From assembly GCF_039521565.1 (NCBI RefSeq), contig NZ_BAAACP010000002.1:186001-250000 (forward strand): 64,000 nt of DNA. The letters run 5' to 3'. A program made the position numbers and the translations under genes. This DNA is from Paraclostridium tenue (lineage in GTDB: Bacteria > Bacillota > Clostridia > Peptostreptococcales > Peptostreptococcaceae). Positions within the stretch are counted from its first letter, which is position 1, and every line of letters starts with the position of its first letter. Below are positions 61,432 to 64,000 of the stretch, in pieces. The notes below the pieces were generated by a model that was not told where the DNA came from, did not search any database, and saw only the letters and a program-made list of their open reading frames with translations.

Positions 61432-62291
61432 CTTTGCTTGTTTTCTTCTACTAAATTATAAAATATTTTTATTTCCTCTTTTAATTCTCTTTTTTTCTTT
61501 ACACTTATTATAAGTTCTAAAAATAAACCTACTATAATTGTTATAAATGCCATATATGTTATAGATGTAGATATAAGTTTTATATCTATTATAGGCTTAT
61601 TAGCTCCTGTAATAGCATATATAGCTTTAATCCAAAGCATTAATATACTAGCACCTATTACTGAATATGTATAATCATTTTCTTTTATTCCTTTTCTCAA
61701 AAATATAAAACTTGTTATTGTATATATAATAACTAATAAAAGATTATATCCTATAAAGAAATTAGTATCTTTATTCATAGGAAATATAATGCTTTCACGA
61801 TCTAAATATCCAAAACATATTGCTCCTACAAAAACTAAACTTATAACTAAAAGTTTATTATCCATTATAAGTTTTCTAATTTTTTTAAATGGAAAAGCTG
61901 TTATTAAAATTATAATTATTCTCATTATAGATGTAGATATTGCAATATATCCCTTCATACTCATAATAGTATTTTCTAAAGTTAAATTATCAAATATCCC
62001 TAAAACTATATCCACAAAAAATATAATATACATTAATGATATTATAAAAAGTTCTTCTTTCTTGCTACTACTATAGCAAAGCAAACAACTTGTTATTGCT
62101 AAAAATGAAAGCAATATATTAAAAAATCTTATAAAATACTCTGGTTTTATACTGTTGTTTAAATCAAATTTAAATAAAAATATTAAAACAAACATATATA
62201 ATAAGACTAAACATACTGACATACTTATAGTTAGTACAGTTGCTAGTTTATTTTTATCATTAATCTTAAGTTTTTGATTTACTCCTAACAT
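61395..62291 (-). CDS. N-terminal half of the split sensor kinase: multi-span membrane sensor (MASE3-like)
   Basis: A 298-residue frame from ATG 62291 (GGGGAG 5 bases upstream; the TTG-like extension to 62309 precedes that site). Seven to eight hydrophobic helices (about 15-245) have the layout of membrane sensor domains such as MASE3, followed by a helical linker LKEEIKIFYNLVEENKQS that typically leads into PAS. It then runs through the TA repeat into CIYIYVIWKEI and stops. In the other frame the natural continuation is ICDLEGNIIYS. In the present state the product would be a sensor without kinase. Fusion to the downstream frame requires loss of one TA or gain of two. Confidence 0.82.
   Translation of the reverse strand: MLGVNQKLKINDKNKLATVLTISMSVCLVLLYMFVLIFLFKFDLNNSIKPEYFIRFFNILLSFLAITSCLLCYSSSKKEELFIISLMYIIFFVDIVLGIFDNLTLENTIMSMKGYIAISTSIMRIIIILITAFPFKKIRKLIMDNKLLVISLVFVGAICFGYLDRESIIFPMNKDTNFFIGYNLLLVIIYTITSFIFLRKGIKENDYTYSVIGASILMLWIKAIYAITGANKPIIDIKLISTSITYMAFITIIVGLFLELIISVKKKRELKEEIKIFYNLVEENKQSCIYIYVIWKEI
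61416..61428. repeat. (TA)6T dinucleotide tract at the sensor-kinase frame break
   Basis: Thirteen alternating A/T bases sit exactly where the two halves of the kinase change frame. Five or eight units would restore one frame. Dinucleotide tracts are prone to slipped-strand copying, so the gene may switch ON and OFF. Confidence 0.8.
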
Positions 62292-62363
62292 ATTTATCTC
62301 CCCTATCAATTATTAATACAAACTATATCATTATTAGTTAAATTAGTCTATATTTTCGACAAT

Positions 62364-62396
62364 AAAAGACAGGCTATTACAAGCCTGTCTTTTTAT
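62364..62396 (-). terminator. intrinsic terminator of the TSCPD gene
   Basis: A perfect 12-bp stem (62364-62375 with 62382-62393) has GC core and a T tract. Confidence 0.9.
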
Positions 62397-62399
62397 AAT

Positions 62400-62645
62400 T
62401 TATATATTTGATATTATTGCCTTTGATAATTGATCAGGACAAGAAGTAGATTTTGTGCCACAAGGTATTCCTTTTAACTTTTTAGCTACTTCATCAGCTT
62501 TTTTCCCTATAACTAATGATCTTATTCCTATTAAATTTCCCGCACATCCACCAATAAATTCAACATCTTTTATTATATTATTTTCATCTATTTCTAAATT
62601 GATTTGCTTACAACAACACCCTGAAGTTTTATAGCTTATTTTCAT
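62400..62645 (-). CDS. TSCPD-domain small protein
   Basis: An 81-residue protein that ends CGTKSTSCPDQLSKAI, the TSCPD motif, with GGCAGNLIGIRSLVIGK in the middle and a GCCCKQ cluster near the start. The domain is also the C-terminal zinc-binding part of vitamin B12-dependent ribonucleotide reductases. Stand-alone versions are common in clostridia, with unknown role. Five cysteines could hold a metal. The start is ATG 62645, 7-8 bases after AGGAG; the computed ATG two codons earlier is too close to it. Confidence 0.88.
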   Translation of the reverse strand: MKISYKTSGCCCKQINLEIDENNIIKDVEFIGGCAGNLIGIRSLVIGKKADEVAKKLKGIPCGTKSTSCPDQLSKAIISNI

Positions 62646-62723
62646 ATTCATTCTCCTTAATATATAAATATAAGTATTTCAAAATATTATATTTATTTAG
62701 TGTTGTCTTTGTTACTATTTGTA

Positions 62724-62924
62724 TTATTTGTCACTTTTACTTTTTTCTAAAAGTTCTTCTACCTCATAATGATTTGGATGTATAAAAGAATATGGTGTTT
62801 CATCTGTTAATTCTTCTATAGATCCACCTTCAAACAATTCTTCATATGGTGTATTTTGGGGTATAAATAACTTTTCATATGAATTTGTTTCAACTTTTCT
62901 ACATTCTTTATCTTGTTTTTTCAT
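62724..62924 (-). CDS. small acidic protein, unknown function
   Basis: A 66-residue protein, rich in Glu, with PQNTPYEELFEGGSIEEL and PYSFIHPNHYEVEELLEKSK. The start is ATG 62924 after GAGAGGT; ten upstream codons of the computed frame lack a ribosome site. It lies between the TSUP and TSCPD genes on one strand and may share a transcript with one of them. I do not recognise the family. The repeated PYEEL/PYSF pattern suggests a short partner-binding segment. Confidence 0.68.
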   Translation of the reverse strand: MKKQDKECRKVETNSYEKLFIPQNTPYEELFEGGSIEELTDETPYSFIHPNHYEVEELLEKSKSDK

Positions 62925-63016
62925 GATGTTACCTCTCTTTTTCATTTGTTGCAATTATTTTACTCATATTTTTATTATATATAACTTTTACCCATTATTC
63001 TTTTTTATAATAATAA

Positions 63017-63060
63017 AAAACTATAAAACTTAAAAATTTTTAAGTTTTATAGTTTTATTT
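63017..63060 (-). terminator. terminator of the right-edge TSUP gene
   Basis: A 40-bp perfect AT-rich palindrome (63017-63056) lies directly after the stop codon, with T runs. Confidence 0.8.
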
Positions 63061-63071
63061 TATATTATATA

Positions 63072-63962
63072 TTAACTAACTTGATTAATTTCAATAACAC
63101 TATCTTTACTTAATCCTGACTTAAACATAGTTACTGCTGTATAACTTACAACAATTACTACTAACCATTTTAACCAATATACTGGCATATTAGTAACAAA
63201 TAAAAGTGCTAAAATAGATCCTACTACACCACCTATAGTTATTCCCATAGATATTTCTCTTTCATAAGCTTTTTCTTTTACAAACTTAATACTAGCTATT
63301 GGCCCAACAAATGCACAGGCTCCCATCATTATAGGAAATGCTGCTTTTGGATTCATTCCTAATAATGCAACCATAGCCATACATGGAGCATATAATCCTA
63401 TACCAGCTGTCATAAGTGCTCCTAACACAAAGTTTCCAGCTATACCTATTGCTAACTTAATCCCACTAAGTCCCATAGCTTCTCCACCTGATGGCATCAA
63501 TTCAAATTGTCCTAGTACTATTAATATAGCTGTACCCACTAAAGCAATTCCCATAGTTAATTGAACTTTCTTTTCTGGTAGCTTAGATATTATACCCGCT
63601 CCTACCCAAGAACCAACTACAGCTGCTATTATCATACTTATTAAAGTTAATAAATCAACTTCTATTGAATTTAATGACATAAATGCTTGAACAATCATTG
63701 GCAATGCATGTGCAACATTTAATGTTCCAGGTAATACTTTATCTGGTATATGTATATTTTTATTTAATTTTAAAATTCCTGTAGTTGTTGCAAAAGATCC
63801 TACCCCTATAGCATCTAAAAAATCTGTTATAAATCCTATAAATATACCTGTTTTAAGTATTCCTCCTTTGTTTTTATCTTGGTTTTTTCTAAAGTCATTT
63901 ACATAAACTGTTGAAAAACCTGCTGTTATTACTGCTAATAATCCTAAAATTGCCTTTACCAT
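63072..63962 (-). CDS. TSUP (TauE/SafE) family membrane transporter
   Basis: A 296-residue protein with eight or so membrane helices: ILGLLAVITAGFSTVYVNDF, then GFITDFLDAIGVGSFATTTG, and the second half with GLYAPCMAMVALLGMNPKAA, matching the two-repeat TSUP fold. It is longer than, and clearly different from, the TSUP protein at 45570. The family moves sulfite, sulfonates or other small anions; substrate unknown. AGGAGAGG lies before ATG 63962, so the gene is complete although it nearly reaches the window edge. Confidence 0.88.
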   Translation of the reverse strand: MVKAILGLLAVITAGFSTVYVNDFRKNQDKNKGGILKTGIFIGFITDFLDAIGVGSFATTTGILKLNKNIHIPDKVLPGTLNVAHALPMIVQAFMSLNSIEVDLLTLISMIIAAVVGSWVGAGIISKLPEKKVQLTMGIALVGTAILIVLGQFELMPSGGEAMGLSGIKLAIGIAGNFVLGALMTAGIGLYAPCMAMVALLGMNPKAAFPIMMGACAFVGPIASIKFVKEKAYEREISMGITIGGVVGSILALLFVTNMPVYWLKWLVVIVVSYTAVTMFKSGLSKDSVIEINQVS

Positions 63963-64000
63963 TTTGCCTCTCCTTCTTAAAAATTTATCATGACTATCAA

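Overview
The window is very AT-rich, uses many TTG start codons behind strong Shine-Dalgarno sequences, and carries a CspB-CspA-CspC set of subtilisin-like spore-germination proteins in which CspA and CspC have lost catalytic residues. That combination points to a spore-forming anaerobe of the Peptostreptococcaceae, in the neighbourhood of Clostridioides, Paraclostridium, Paeniclostridium or Romboutsia. The species is inference. No phage, insertion sequence, rRNA operon or CRISPR array is visible. It reads as ordinary chromosome with a few decaying or switchable loci.

Left part (1-12 kb): the end of an amino-sugar operon (an agaS-like isomerase and a truncated tagatose-bisphosphate aldolase), two small genes, then an eight-gene minus-strand operon. 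That operon encodes two-subunit methylmalonyl-CoA mutase, its MeaB chaperone, the epimerase, and a four-subunit biotin-dependent sodium-pumping decarboxylase. Together these convert succinyl-CoA to propionyl-CoA and CO2 while exporting Na+. A Crp/Fnr-type regulator is divergent from it.

Middle-left (12-30 kb): a lipid kinase, an ABC-F ATPase, a T-box leader with an AGA (Arg) specifier in front of a YjiH-family membrane protein, a YhgE/Pip protein, asnS with its own Asn T-box, and the csp locus. cspB and cspA are separate frames, but cspA has no ribosome binding site and its frame stays open back to an A-AAA-AAG heptamer followed by ten A's inside cspB. A CspBA fusion made by frameshifting or slippage is therefore likely.

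Middle (30-48 kb): envelope and housekeeping genes (Big-like/Fn3-like membrane protein, CBS protein, gap, class B PBP with a MecA_N-like domain, YitT protein, map, a phosphatase-like multi-membrane-span protein, an SH3-NlpC/P60 hydrolase), a niacin uptake pair (niaX, niaR) with a visible promoter and operator, an orphan McrB-type ATPase, and a TSUP transporter.

Right part (48-64 kb): a maltose or alpha-glucoside operon (PTS EIICB, a nuclease/phosphatase-fold protein, alpha-glucosidase, and a decayed maltose acetyltransferase) under a LacI-type regulator. Its promoter has a cre site over the -35 and two operators 137 bp apart. Then come an SNF2 helicase flanked by two long perfect palindromes, tRNA-Ser(UGA) with a G2:G71 mismatch, a large beta-propeller histidine kinase, and a second histidine kinase split at a (TA)6T repeat, so that loss of one TA unit restores the full reading frame (candidate phase variation). 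The window ends with TSCPD, small acidic and TSUP genes.
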